Under the pieces are notes generated by a model. It ran no database searches and was not told the DNA's origin. It saw nothing but the letters and a program-made list of their open reading frames with translations. A DNA stretch of 64,000 nucleotides from Sorangium cellulosum (GTDB lineage Bacteria; Myxococcota_A; Polyangia; Polyangiales; Polyangiaceae): NCBI RefSeq assembly GCF_002950945.1, contig NZ_CP012673.1, positions 3,162,001 through 3,226,000 on the forward strand. The letters run 5' to 3'. Positions 51,567 through 61,451 of this stretch are shown piece after piece. Made by a program: the position numbers and the translations under genes. Every line of letters starts with the position of its first letter. Positions within the stretch are counted from its first letter, which is position 1.

Positions 51567-51860
51567 ATGGATGTCGTCGCCGCGCTCGCCATCCTCCTCC
51601 TCGCGTTCATTCACGTTGCGCCGCGCCGGATCGGATGTCACGCGCGGAGGGTCGACGAGATCGCGACGGCGAAGCCGGTGCTGGCGTCGGTGGCCGAGCG
51701 GAGCAAGCCGATCGACGGCGCGCGGTCGATGACCGAGCTGCCCGCGGCGGCGCGGCACTACGTGGAGATGGTCGAGAAGGAAACGGGCATGCCGGTCGAC
51801 GTGGCGTCGGTCGACGCGGACCGCGACGCGACCATTGTCCGGCGCAACGCGTTCGCGTGA
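51567..51860 (+). pseudogene. C-terminal remnant of adenylosuccinate synthetase (purA)
   Basis: The last 60 residues align with the end of PurA: AKPVLASVAERSKPIDGARS, MTELPAAARHYVEMVEKETGMPVDVASV, DADRDATIV correspond to the KPVYExxPGW...G, LPxAAxxYVxxIExxxGxPVxxxSV and GPxRxxTI pattern. The SVG(P) element reads SVDADRD, so it has diverged. About 360 upstream residues of PurA are missing; in front is a hydrophobic stretch (MDVVAALAILLLAF) that may let it be translated as a small membrane protein. I judge it a decaying fragment. Confidence 0.6.
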
Positions 51861-52011
51861 TGCGGCAGGGCTGAGGGCGCGCCGCCTGCGCGGGCGCCCC
51901 GCCGGGAAGTCCGTCGCTGGGGGCGGCGCGGACGGGTGTGGGGCGCCCGCGGGCACGCGGCCGGAGCTCGTCCGTCGATGACGGCTTAACGCAGCCGCAG
52001 CCCGCGGTAGA

Positions 52012-52419
52012 TCATTCCGGATCGGAGGGGGTGGAGGGGGGGGCCACGCTTGAGAGGTAGGGCTCCTGCTTGACCCAATCCAGGATCAAGCGTCGGGCGA
52101 TGGCTCGACAATTGGCCAAGTGATAGGCGACCCACGCATCGAGGCCGTCGGCAGTTCTCTCATTGGGATCTAGCCAACTCCTAAAGCCACCAGATACGGA
52201 ACCCGCTGACTCCTCCAGCTCGCGCTTGATCGACGCTGGATCAACTTGGACCCGAACGAACAACGATTCGAGGTATTCGGCCAAGGCGGTGCATGGATGA
52301 TTCCCGGTGGCCCGCAGTCGTTCGATAATCTCGGCGTCGCTCAGCGAGAGGATCCAGACCTCCTCTGGACCATACCAACCGGTGAACTCAGCAAGAATCT
52401 CGTCGATCGACTTGTCCAT
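52012..52419 (-). CDS. Small acidic protein, candidate immunity protein for the YD-repeat protein
   Basis: A 135-residue cytosolic protein with no signal, 16 bp downstream of the giant YD-repeat gene and in the same orientation. Sequence: SIDEILAEFTGWYGPEEVWILSLSDAEIIERLRATGNHPCTALAEYLESLF, then helical with a Trp-rich end (LDAWVAYHLANCRAIARRLILDWVKQEPYLSS). No family recognised. GC content is visibly lower than in neighbours, as in the adjacent tip-coding segment. Location after the RHS tip and small acidic character are typical of polymorphic-toxin immunity genes; function is inferred from context only. Confidence 0.6.
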   Translation of the reverse strand: MDKSIDEILAEFTGWYGPEEVWILSLSDAEIIERLRATGNHPCTALAEYLESLFVRVQVDPASIKRELEESAGSVSGGFRSWLDPNERTADGLDAWVAYHLANCRAIARRLILDWVKQEPYLSSVAPPSTPSDPE

Positions 52420-52435
52420 GTCTCACTCGCACTAC

Positions 52436-55400
52436 TCATTGAACCAGACATTGAGCAAAGCAAATGCCACTGGCAACCTCACCAATATCGCGCGCATCGC
52501 ACGCATCCATGCAGCATTTGACGCGTGCGCCACCGGACGTCCCGCTGCAGCTCTTCATCTTCTTCTTCCAATCGGGCTCCGGCGGATCCCGGTATGGATT
52601 CGCGGGACACATCCCAAATCCATTCTTCGGTTTCGGTCTTTCCCCAGGAGGCGATCCCGGCCCAGGATCGGACCCAGACCCAGAATCGGATTCGGGCTTA
52701 GAAACCAGCTTAGCCTTCTCTTCAGCCCAGCAGTCCGCCAAGCTACGTCCGCTCAGAAGGCAATCCAACAACCCGATGGGGCCGAGGCCGTTCGGATCCG
52801 TGAAGCTGATCGGATCGTTGAGCACGTACCCGTACAGGTTCGTGTCCCCGCCGTCAAACCGGATCGGATCCTTCGCCGTCCACCGCCCCACCTCCGCATC
52901 GTAATCTCGCGCTCCGAAGCGCACCAGCTTCGTGTCGGCGTCGTACAGCCCACCAGCGAAGCCGAACGGCTGAAAGCCTGGGTTTGTGTCCTGGAGGACG
53001 CGGCCGAACTCATCATAGTCGATGCGCTGTGCGATCGCCCCGGTCGCGGTGTTCACGACCAGCCGCGGGCTGCCGTGATGGTCCGTCAGGATCCGGTAGG
53101 TCGCCGCACCCTTCAGGACGATATCTGGGACGTTCCGGTCCTGGCCGTAGATGAACTGCGCCACCACCGCCCCCGTGGCGTCGAGCTCCGCCGCGGGCTG
53201 CAGGTCGTCTCGGTAGAGGAATCCCTGCACCACCATGCCGTTCTTCTTCTTCCAGATCCGGTGATTTTTGCCATCCACCAGGTATTCGAGCACGTCGCCG
53301 GTGCCAAGCACCACCTGGCGGAGGTTCCCGCGTGCATCATACGTCAGGGTCGTCGTCGCTGCCGTGGCCGTATCGGTCACGCTCGCGAGGTCCCCCGCGG
53401 GGCTCACGACGTAGGTCTTGGTCCCGTAGCTCAGCAGCCGGTCCTGGTCATCATACGCGCCGGTCGCTGCCCCCGACGGCGACGTGCGCGCCAGGCGATT
53501 TCCGTTCGCGTCGTAGTCGTAGTGCGCGGTGAGCACGCCGTCGCGATACACGTCGGTAAGGCGACCGGCGAGGTCGCGAACATACTCGTACGTCGCCGTC
53601 ACCCCTTGTATCGTCTCCGTCATGCTCTGGATGCGCCCTAGAGCGTCGGGCGTAGTTGTCACCTCGTACAGTGTCGAGCCGCTCGCCTGCGCGACGTACG
53701 TCGCCACGGCGCCGTAGGCGTCGTGGGTAACCGTATCGCTCACGACGCCGATCGTGCTCCCGGTGTACATCCCGTTGTCGGGGTGTCGGGAGAGCGTGAG
53801 CCCGCCCGCCTGGGTGAGAAGGCCGTCTGCGTCGTAGTCGAAGTTGATGGTCGCACCGCCGCCCACCGTCTCCGTATCGATGCGGAAGTCATTGTCGTAG
53901 ACCCACTGCACACTCGCGGAGCTGCCCCCGAACCCGGCTCCTGCCCACGTCAGACCGGTCAAGAGCGATCCATCGTGAGCAAAGCTCAGCGAGATGCCGG
54001 CCGGACCGGCGACGCTTGAGAGGTTCCCCGTCGTCGGATGATAGCTGTAGCTGACCGTGCCCATCCCCTGCGGCAGCGCCACCTGGCTGAGACGATGTGT
54101 GGCTGGATCCCGCGTATATACCGTGGCAGCCTCACCTGGCCGAACCGAACTCGTGAGTAGACCGTCCAGGTCGTAGGACCAGGAGGTCTCCCTGGGAGCC
54201 GCTCCGATGTCCGGAGCCAGGTACTCCTCCAGGAGATCTACCTGGTTATATCCGAACGTGTGCTCCGGTCGGTCCGGAGGCGTCATCGTGTGCACGAGCC
54301 CACCGGGGTAGTAGCTGGTCCCGATCACCTCGGTGTCGGCCCTGGTCGTCTGCGTGGGGCGGCCCACCGGGTCGTGAAGGAAGGAGACGGGTCTGAGCAG
54401 CGGGTCGACCACCATCGCGAGCCAGCCGTCGCTGTCATACGTGTACGTCCACGTTCTGACGCCTTGAGTTCGCGTGTGCAGCCGGCCGTCCGGATAGTAC
54501 GAGAACTCGACGGGGAGAATCGCGGGCGTCTCGGCGCGCTGGATGCGGCCGTCGGCGTTGACCGTCGTTGTGGACTGACGCCCCGCCGGGGATGTGTGGA
54601 CGGTCGTCCTCGTGGCCTTATTGAACACCGTGGAGAACGTGTGTCCATTGGTGGTCACGAGGTCGGTCACCGAGGCGATGTTCAGGGGATCATCGCCCGG
54701 CGGCGCGAGCACGACCGAGCGCGACTGCGTGACCTGCTTCGTCCTGCCGAGGGGCGTAGTCGTGGTCTCCTTGCTGAGAATCGGCGACTGCATGCCGAAG
54801 CGCGGGTCTCCCCTGACCTCGACGGAGCTCACGGTGCCGTCGGGCGTCGTGAGCGTCTGGACGCCGTTCGTCGCGGTTTGCACCACGGTCATGAGGCCGT
54901 CCGAGCCGCTGCCTGTGCGCCGCCCGCCACCGTCCGAGAGCTTCTCGATCCCGTACTCCTGCGTCCGCCCCTCCGCCGTGGTGACGGTGACCTGGTAGTC
55001 CGTCTTCGTCCCCGTCTTGCTCAACGCCTTGAACCCGCCCGCCGGATCGACATCCCTCGTGAGGCGACCGTCCGCATCATACTGGAACTCATGGGTTCGA
55101 TTCTGCGGATCGCGCCAGAATCGGAGGAGGCCGCTGTTCGGATGGTATTCGAGCGTCGTCGTCTCGTTCGCGGGGTTCGTCACCGTCCAGAGATAGCCCT
55201 CCGCGTCCAGCGAGAGCTGGGTCGTCGGCCCCGTGGGCGCGACGATGGCCGTCGGCGCGCCGCTCGCATTACGCACGATCTGTGTCAGTTGGTCATCGAT
55301 GTCAGTGATCGTCGTCAGGCGCCCTGCGGCATCGTAACCGAACTCGTAGCGCGCCACGCCGAGGAGCGTGTCGAGCGTGGAGAGATGCCGCCCCTTCTCG

Positions 55401-58400
55401 TCGAACACGTAGAGCTCGGCTCCGTCCTTGCTGGCCACGACGGCGTTGCTCGTCGAGAGCCCCGGGAGCGGCGTGCCGACGCGGGCGATGAGCCCGCTGT
55501 CGTCACTACCGAAGTCGGCCAGCAGCAGGCTCCCGTCCGGGGATATCAAGAGCGCCGTGGGACTGAGGAGCCCGGCGGCGGTCGCCGGAGCGCCGAGATC
55601 GCAATGCTTGAAGTTGCAAGCAAAGGCGCGGGAGGCAGGATTGCCGGCAGCGGTGTACATGAGGCCGTTCGGCGAGATCCGGCGGACGATCGGGTGGCCG
55701 ACGTCAAAAAAGTTGCCCAAAGGGTAACTCGAAACGAAATAGAGGCTTCCATCGGGGCCGAGCTCGAGAGCCCCGGGTCTTCCGATTCGGGCCGCCGTCG
55801 CCGGTGTCCCCTCGGCCGTGGGTCCCGACTCGTTCCCCCCCGCGACCGTGGTGACGATGCCGTTCGCGTCGATGCGCCGGATGCGGTTTCTGCAGCCAGG
55901 GCCATCGATTTCGAGATTGGACGGAGAATCGGCAACGTAGAAGCTGCCGTCCGGCCCGAGCGCGATGCTCTGGAGCGCGCAGAACGTGGCCTGGACCGCC
56001 GGACCGCCATCTCCGGAGTACTCGGAGACCCCGGTGCCCGCCGCCGTGGTGATGATCCCTTCGCGGTCCACCTTGCGAACGCGTCTCTTCACGAGGATGT
56101 AAAGGCTGCCATCCTGAGCCAGGGCGATGTCCTGGATGCTCCCGCCGACCCCGATCGAGGTCGCAGGGACATTATCCGACGTCGTGGTGAGGGTACTGCC
56201 ATTTCCGGCGACGGTGCTGATGGTCCCGTCCGGAGCCACCCGCCGGACGCGGCCGGACTCGCCGATGTAGAGGCTGCGGTCCGGCGCGAGCGCGAGCGCG
56301 CCTGGAGAGGTCAGCCTCGCCGTCGTGGCGAGGCGGTTGTCGCCATTGTACCCGCTCACGCCGTTGACGCCGGCGACGGTGGTGACGATCCCGCCGGGAG
56401 AGATCTTCCGGACCCGGGAGCTCATCTGGTCGGAGTAATAAATGGTCCCGTCCGACCCGAGCGCGAGCCCCGAAGGCCGGCCGATGTACGCCGCCTCGAT
56501 GCTGAGGCCATCGGCGGCTGCGGCCGGGGTTGCGCTGCGAGGGATCTCGCCGGCGATGCGTTCCAGGACCGAGCCGATGTTGCGGCTGTCGCGCCGCGAT
56601 CCGTCACCCAGATAGAGAATGGATCCGAGGGTGTCGAAGGCATGGTGAACGTCGAGGCTCATGCCTCCGAGCGCTGCAGAGCCGTTGGTCCAGCTCGCTC
56701 CGATCTGGCCTTCCCAGCGGCGCGCCAGGGCGGTCTCCTGCCGCGTCCTGCTCCCGAGGATGCGTGTGCCCGACGGTCTGGCGAACGACGATCCTGGCGC
56801 GCCGCCTCCCGAGCTCACATTGGCTGAGGGCACCATGTAGAGTCCGTCATAGACATGCCGGACCTCGACCGCCACCGGCTGCTTTCCTGCGAGCAGGCGC
56901 CCGAACGCGTCCCTGCCGTCCCAGTCGAAGGTGTATTGCTGGTCGGGCCCGCAGGGGCAAGCGACGGTCGGCGAAAAGGTCCTCCCGGCGACGTCGATCT
57001 GGAGCTCGATCCGCTTGAGGCGCGGGTCCACGGTCGACCTCGTCACCGGGATCTCGAGGCGATAGTTCTCCTTGCGTCCGAGCGTCCGATCGCTCTGGTA
57101 ATGCAGGCTGAAGGGCGTGCCGCTGACGGGCAAGCGCTCCCCCAGGATCTGGTTCTCGCACTCGATGATCGAGCCGACTTGCTTGCATGGCTCGTCGCCG
57201 GGGGCTCCCGGACCGCCGCCGCTGGGGCCTCCCGGACCGCCGCCACCCGGATCAGGCGGCGGTTCCGGCTCGGGGCCGCCTGGGGGGCCGTACGGCCAGT
57301 TGCAGTCCCACGGGGTGAAGTGCGTCACCTGGACTCGCCAGAGGGTCGCCCCCGCCGCGTACAACGTGGCCAGCTCCTGCTGCTCCTCCGCGGTGATCCC
57401 GAGCGCAGCGAGCTCGCCCGCGTCGTCGGCCGTGCCGTCGCCGTCGATGTCCACCGAGGCGGTCCCGCCGCTCACGTCGAGGATCTCGATGATGCGCCCG
57501 TCGTCCGCCGGGACCCACGCCCCTTTTCGCGCGTCGTAATAGCCGAGCGGCACGGCCATCCCGACCGGGAAGTCCAGGAAGTTCTCGACATAGAACGGGA
57601 TCGGCTGGTTGAACTCGATCTTCGTGGCCCCCGCACCGACCGCCTCATCGAGCCCCAGCTCCACGGCATACGTGTATCCGCTGGTCGGCGGCAGAGTGCC
57701 CGGCATCGCCTCGGGCCCGTTCGGACCGACGGTGTACTCGGTCGCGCGCACGTGCACCTCGGCCGGCAGAGCCACGGTCATCGTCGCCCCCGGCGGGCCG
57801 CCCGGGTCCGGCACGGTCATCGTTCCCGCCGTGCCCGGGGGGAAGAGCAACGTCGCCTGACGCGCGCCGCTCTCGTCCGACTGCACGCTCCCCCGCGCCA
57901 CCTGCACCTCGGTCGTGCTGCCGAGCACGACAGGCGTCGCTACGGGATCGCTCTCGATCATGACCACGTCAGGCGCCTTGGACCACTGCTGCCACTGCGT
58001 TCCAACCTGCCGCTGCACCGGCAGATAGCCAGCCTTCTCGTATTTCATCGTGAGCGGTTGGCCTCCCTGCACGACCAGCTCGAACGCTCCGTCCGCGCGT
58101 GTGAGGACCTGCCCGTAGCTTGCCGCGTCTCCCGCTTCGTGGTGCAGCACGCTCACCTTGACGCCCGAGATCGGAACGCCCGCTCGCGTCGCGACCTTGC
58201 CCTTGACGACCGCCACCGACGCCGGGGCGATCGTCGCCGTCACCCCCGTCTGCGGCGCGTTCGGCCCCTGGTAGATGCAGCCCACCGCGTCGATGAGCCG
58301 CGTGGCCACGGTCGGATCCAGCGCCGGACAGGCCACGTGCGTCACCGCGCCGGTCGCCGGGTCGCACGTGTCGATCGTGCTCGGATCGCCGTCGTCGGTC

Positions 58401-59212
58401 GAGATGGGCGTATGCAGAATACCCAGCACCGGATCGCAGGTATCGGTCGTGCACGCGTCGCCGTCGTCGAGCGTGCCGGTGCAGCTCGACGACTCCGTGT
58501 AACAGACCTCCAGGCTCGGCCGCTCGGCGATCTGCGGCTCCTCGCTGCTGCGGAACTCCGTCGTGAGGACCGGCGCCTCCTCCAGCAGGATGCCGTGGTT
58601 CGGGACAGACTCCGCGAGCCATGCCGCGGTGAGCGCGGTCAAGTCCGCCGATCGCATCCCCGTGCCGGGGAGCGACTGGAAGGACGACGCGATGGCCGGG
58701 TCGAAGGCGCTGCCATTCCCCAGGCTCGCCCAGGTCGCCGCCGACTCGGACCACGCCGACGTGACCCGGTGAATGTTGATGGTGCTGGTGCTGACGTCAT
58801 CCCGGTAGATCTGGCGCAGGCGCAGGGTCGCGGAGACGACCGTGGCTCCAGCGGGCACCGGCGAGAGATCGAACTCGAGGACGGCGTGCCGCAGGCCGAA
58901 TTCGCCCAGGGTGCCCGTCCGGAGGGACACCGTGTTGTCATTCCAGGTCGGGAAGTTCTCCCAGATCGTCACGTCCTCGACCGCGCCGGCTGTCCCGCGC
59001 TGGAGGGTGACGCAGGTCGGGCCTTCGCCCTCCACGGCAAGCTTCACCTTGCCGTGCAGCTCCTCGTCCGGAGCGTTCGAGCTGCAGGAGGCGCCGGCCG
59101 CGATAGCGCTGAAGAGGGTGCCCCCCATCAGCAGGAAATATTTTCGCCAAGGCGCGCGTGGGAGCCTGAAGAGTGCCAGCGCGCGAAGGAATGATGGATC
59201 GTGATGTCTCAC
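52436..59212 (-). CDS. Giant DNRLRE / NHL-propeller / YD-repeat (RHS) surface protein, possible polymorphic toxin
   Basis: A 2,258-residue exported protein; GTG start behind AAGGAGC; signal or lipoprotein peptide ending near Cys43 (AAGASC). Domains in order: DNRLRE (about 65-238: TCVTLQRGTAGAVEDVTIWENFPTWNDN); Cys/Asp-rich repeats (TDTCDP, 245-300); carboxypeptidase-regulatory/Ig-like (about 325-395); a large beta-rich part; Pro/Gly linker (about 640-680); NHL-type beta-propeller with repeats such as GSDGTIYYSDQMSSRVRKISPGGIVTTVAG (about 900-1260); YD repeats (about 1275-2090); RHS core end ARDYDAEVGRWTAKDPIRFDGGDTNLYGYVLNDPISFTDPNGL (about 2100-2142). The last about 115 residues form a Cys-rich tip (MKSCSG, VKCCMDACD, GICFAQC). 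This order resembles teneurins and Tc-toxin C shells, in which the YD barrel encloses the C-terminal part. Confidence 0.85.
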   Translation of the reverse strand: MRHHDPSFLRALALFRLPRAPWRKYFLLMGGTLFSAIAAGASCSSNAPDEELHGKVKLAVEGEGPTCVTLQRGTAGAVEDVTIWENFPTWNDNTVSLRTGTLGEFGLRHAVLEFDLSPVPAGATVVSATLRLRQIYRDDVSTSTINIHRVTSAWSESAATWASLGNGSAFDPAIASSFQSLPGTGMRSADLTALTAAWLAESVPNHGILLEEAPVLTTEFRSSEEPQIAERPSLEVCYTESSSCTGTLDDGDACTTDTCDPVLGILHTPISTDDGDPSTIDTCDPATGAVTHVACPALDPTVATRLIDAVGCIYQGPNAPQTGVTATIAPASVAVVKGKVATRAGVPISGVKVSVLHHEAGDAASYGQVLTRADGAFELVVQGGQPLTMKYEKAGYLPVQRQVGTQWQQWSKAPDVVMIESDPVATPVVLGSTTEVQVARGSVQSDESGARQATLLFPPGTAGTMTVPDPGGPPGATMTVALPAEVHVRATEYTVGPNGPEAMPGTLPPTSGYTYAVELGLDEAVGAGATKIEFNQPIPFYVENFLDFPVGMAVPLGYYDARKGAWVPADDGRIIEILDVSGGTASVDIDGDGTADDAGELAALGITAEEQQELATLYAAGATLWRVQVTHFTPWDCNWPYGPPGGPEPEPPPDPGGGGPGGPSGGGPGAPGDEPCKQVGSIIECENQILGERLPVSGTPFSLHYQSDRTLGRKENYRLEIPVTRSTVDPRLKRIELQIDVAGRTFSPTVACPCGPDQQYTFDWDGRDAFGRLLAGKQPVAVEVRHVYDGLYMVPSANVSSGGGAPGSSFARPSGTRILGSRTRQETALARRWEGQIGASWTNGSAALGGMSLDVHHAFDTLGSILYLGDGSRRDSRNIGSVLERIAGEIPRSATPAAAADGLSIEAAYIGRPSGLALGSDGTIYYSDQMSSRVRKISPGGIVTTVAGVNGVSGYNGDNRLATTARLTSPGALALAPDRSLYIGESGRVRRVAPDGTISTVAGNGSTLTTTSDNVPATSIGVGGSIQDIALAQDGSLYILVKRRVRKVDREGIITTAAGTGVSEYSGDGGPAVQATFCALQSIALGPDGSFYVADSPSNLEIDGPGCRNRIRRIDANGIVTTVAGGNESGPTAEGTPATAARIGRPGALELGPDGSLYFVSSYPLGNFFDVGHPIVRRISPNGLMYTAAGNPASRAFACNFKHCDLGAPATAAGLLSPTALLISPDGSLLLADFGSDDSGLIARVGTPLPGLSTSNAVVASKDGAELYVFDEKGRHLSTLDTLLGVARYEFGYDAAGRLTTITDIDDQLTQIVRNASGAPTAIVAPTGPTTQLSLDAEGYLWTVTNPANETTTLEYHPNSGLLRFWRDPQNRTHEFQYDADGRLTRDVDPAGGFKALSKTGTKTDYQVTVTTAEGRTQEYGIEKLSDGGGRRTGSGSDGLMTVVQTATNGVQTLTTPDGTVSSVEVRGDPRFGMQSPILSKETTTTPLGRTKQVTQSRSVVLAPPGDDPLNIASVTDLVTTNGHTFSTVFNKATRTTVHTSPAGRQSTTTVNADGRIQRAETPAILPVEFSYYPDGRLHTRTQGVRTWTYTYDSDGWLAMVVDPLLRPVSFLHDPVGRPTQTTRADTEVIGTSYYPGGLVHTMTPPDRPEHTFGYNQVDLLEEYLAPDIGAAPRETSWSYDLDGLLTSSVRPGEAATVYTRDPATHRLSQVALPQGMGTVSYSYHPTTGNLSSVAGPAGISLSFAHDGSLLTGLTWAGAGFGGSSASVQWVYDNDFRIDTETVGGGATINFDYDADGLLTQAGGLTLSRHPDNGMYTGSTIGVVSDTVTHDAYGAVATYVAQASGSTLYEVTTTPDALGRIQSMTETIQGVTATYEYVRDLAGRLTDVYRDGVLTAHYDYDANGNRLARTSPSGAATGAYDDQDRLLSYGTKTYVVSPAGDLASVTDTATAATTTLTYDARGNLRQVVLGTGDVLEYLVDGKNHRIWKKKNGMVVQGFLYRDDLQPAAELDATGAVVAQFIYGQDRNVPDIVLKGAATYRILTDHHGSPRLVVNTATGAIAQRIDYDEFGRVLQDTNPGFQPFGFAGGLYDADTKLVRFGARDYDAEVGRWTAKDPIRFDGGDTNLYGYVLNDPISFTDPNGLGPIGLLDCLLSGRSLADCWAEEKAKLVSKPESDSGSGSDPGPGSPPGERPKPKNGFGMCPANPYRDPPEPDWKKKMKSCSGTSGGARVKCCMDACDARDIGEVASGICFAQCLVQ

Positions 59213-59633
59213 CCAAGAGCTCCTTATGAAAGAAAGCGCTGCGGAGCGTCACGCAGGAACGTGGGCGCAGTCAACCGCAGAGCCGCAACGAGGCATCGTC
59301 TCCCCCTGTGCCTCGTCACTGTTTTTCGCGCGCGCCCGTAGTAGGCGCGCATTAGGTCGACCGTGTTAGGAGGGACAGCTTACATAACGCTCGGGGTGCT
59401 CCGCATTCAACAAAAATAGGAGCTCCGCGATTCGTCATGCGAAGCGAACCCAGATGTCTCGATGCCGCGTCCACGGGCGCCATCGGATGCGCCTGCGTCG
59501 TGAGCTCATGCATTTCGTGATCCTCGAAGAGCTCACCCCGCTGGCAAAGCGCATCACACCGCTGCTCGCCGACACATCGCAGCTTTTCGACGGGGCGCTC
59601 CGCCGCGGCGAGCGCGTGCTCTTGCAGTGCCGG
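59213..59633. other. Region between the YD-repeat gene and the IS21 element
   Basis: 421 bp. It holds the promoter of the YD-repeat gene; GCGCGCC/GGCGCGC (59330-59336, 59344-59350) form a 7-bp hairpin there, next to a T5 run. A plus-strand frame from 59454 encodes about 60 protein-like residues (HFVILEELTPLAKRITPLLADTSQLFDGAL) that run into the IS end; it may be a fragment interrupted by the insertion, but I cannot name it. Confidence 0.4.
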
Positions 59634-59789
59634 TTTGCAGCCTCATGGGGCCACCTGACGGCGTTTTTTGCAGGGTCATGGGGCCACCCCAAACGCAGGA
59701 GGATGGGGCCACCCGCGCGGGGGCGTGACCCAGTTTTTTGCAGGGTCATGGGGCCAGCTTCCGAGGTTTTTTGCAGCCTCATGGGGCCA
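59634..59789 (+). repeat. Left-end terminal repeats of the IS21-like element (four copies plus a partial one)
   Basis: TGCAG[GG/CC]TCATGGGGCCA occurs at 59636-59653, 59669-59686, 59739-59756 and 59772-59789, three of them with a preceding T-run; a partial copy ATGGGGCCA is at 59703-59711. Multiple terminal repeats are typical of IS21-family ends. Confidence 0.85.
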
Positions 59790-59864
59790 GCTCGGGACGC
59801 CGCGGTCGGGATCTGAGACGGGCTCCTTCCGATGACGGCGCGGGTCGCCGTCGGAAGGAGGCCG

Positions 59865-61451
59865 ATGCCCTACCGAGAGCTGATCATGGTTGACATCAAG
59901 GAAATGCTCCGCCGTCGTGCGGCGGGGCAGAGCGCGCGTCACGTGGCGCGCGAGACGGGGTTTGATCGCAAGACGGTCGGCAGGTACTTCGAGGCCGCTG
60001 CGACGTTGCCACTGCCGCCCGATCGCGAGCCGACGGACGAGGAGATCCACGCGATCGCCCAGCGGGTGCAGGCCCGCCCGGTGCCTGACGCGAGCGAGGA
60101 GTGGAAAGAGATCGGCGCGCATCGCGCACGTATCGAGGCCTGGCTCGCCCAGCCTCGGCCGCTGAAGCTGACGAAGATCCACACGCTGCTCAAGCGCGAC
60201 CACGGCGTCAGCGCGAGCTACGACACGCTCCGGCGCTTCGCCATGGAGGAGCTCGCATGGCGCAAGAAGACGCCGACGGTTCGCGTCGCGGACACCGAGC
60301 CCGGCGAGGTCGCGCAGATCGACTTCGGCCTCATGGGTAAGCTGTTCGACCCAGCGACGCAGCGGGTTCGAAATCTGTGGGTGCTCGTGGTGACGCTCGC
60401 GTACAGCCGCTACCAGTTCGTGTGGCCGTCGTTCGAGCAGACCACCGCGGCGGTGTGCGCGGGCCTGGATGCGGCGTGGAGGTTCTTCGGCGCGATGGCG
60501 CGCGTGATCCTCCCGGACAACATGAAGGCCATTGTGATGCGCGCCGACGAGCTCGCGCCCGTTCTCGTGCCGGCGTTCCTCGACTACGCGCAGACGCGCG
60601 GGCTGTTGGTGGATGCCGCGCGTGTCAGGTCGCCAAGAGACAAAGCGCGTGTCGAGAATCAGGTCGCGTACGTGCGAGAGAGCTGGTTCGACGGCGAGTC
60701 GTTCACCAGCCTCGACGAGGCGCGCGCGTCTGCTGAGCGGTGGTGTCGCGACGTCGCCGGTGCGCGCGTCCACGGCACGACGCGCGAAGTGCCGCGCGAG
60801 GTGTTCGAGGCGCGCGAGAGGAGCGCCATGAAGCCGGCGCCGACAGCGCCGTTCGACGTACCGCACTGGACCGACGCGAAGGTGCACCCCGACCATCACG
60901 TGCAGGTCCTCCGGTCGCTCTACAGCGTGCCGACGCGCTACGTCGGCAGCACGGTGCGCGTTCGCGCCGACAGCGTGTCCGTGAGGATCTACGCCGGCAC
61001 GCAGCTCGTGAAGGTGCACGCGCGCGTTGCGCCGGGCAAGCGCTCCACCGACCCGAGCGACTATCCGGCGGGCAAGGACACCGCGGCCGAGCGCGATGTG
61101 GCCTCGCTCATCGCGAGCGCGAAGAAGTGCGGCGTGCACGTCGGCATCTACGCCGAGCGGCTGCTCGATGTGCCGCTACCGTGGACGCGCATGCGGCTCG
61201 TCTATGCGCTGCTGCGGCTGTGCAACAAGTTCGGCAACGGGCGCGTCGAGGCGATCTGCCAGAGCGCGCTCGCGTTCGATGTCGTCGACGTGCAGCGCGT
61301 GGCGCGCATGCTCGAGACGGCGAAGACGCCCGCGTCGCCGACCACGGATGAGCGCAAGGTCGTTGCGCTCCCCACGCCGCGGTTCGCGCGTAACACCGAG
61401 CACTTCGCGACGCGCACGCTGGCGGCTGCCGCGACGCAGGAGGAAGCGTGA
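59865..61451 (+). CDS. istA: IS21 family transposase IstA
   Basis: A 528-residue transposase. The ATG at 59865 follows a perfect AAGGAGG. N-terminal helix-turn-helix: DIKEMLRRRAAGQSARHVARETGFDRKTVGRYFEAA. DDE catalytic core: Asp153 (EVAQIDFGLMG), Asp218 (VILPDNMKAIV) and Glu264 (KARVENQVAYVRE). The C-terminal beta-rich part (VLRSLYSVPTRYVGSTVRVRADSVSVRIY) binds DNA. It performs strand cleavage and transfer together with IstB. The stop overlaps the IstB start by one base (TGATG). Confidence 0.95.
   Translation: MPYRELIMVDIKEMLRRRAAGQSARHVARETGFDRKTVGRYFEAAATLPLPPDREPTDEEIHAIAQRVQARPVPDASEEWKEIGAHRARIEAWLAQPRPLKLTKIHTLLKRDHGVSASYDTLRRFAMEELAWRKKTPTVRVADTEPGEVAQIDFGLMGKLFDPATQRVRNLWVLVVTLAYSRYQFVWPSFEQTTAAVCAGLDAAWRFFGAMARVILPDNMKAIVMRADELAPVLVPAFLDYAQTRGLLVDAARVRSPRDKARVENQVAYVRESWFDGESFTSLDEARASAERWCRDVAGARVHGTTREVPREVFEARERSAMKPAPTAPFDVPHWTDAKVHPDHHVQVLRSLYSVPTRYVGSTVRVRADSVSVRIYAGTQLVKVHARVAPGKRSTDPSDYPAGKDTAAERDVASLIASAKKCGVHVGIYAERLLDVPLPWTRMRLVYALLRLCNKFGNGRVEAICQSALAFDVVDVQRVARMLETAKTPASPTTDERKVVALPTPRFARNTEHFATRTLAAAATQEEA

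Noticed and set aside
59330..59350. Hairpin GCGCGCC/GGCGCGC as terminator
   Set aside because: No gene ends there and the T-run is on the wrong side; at most part of the YD-repeat gene promoter region.
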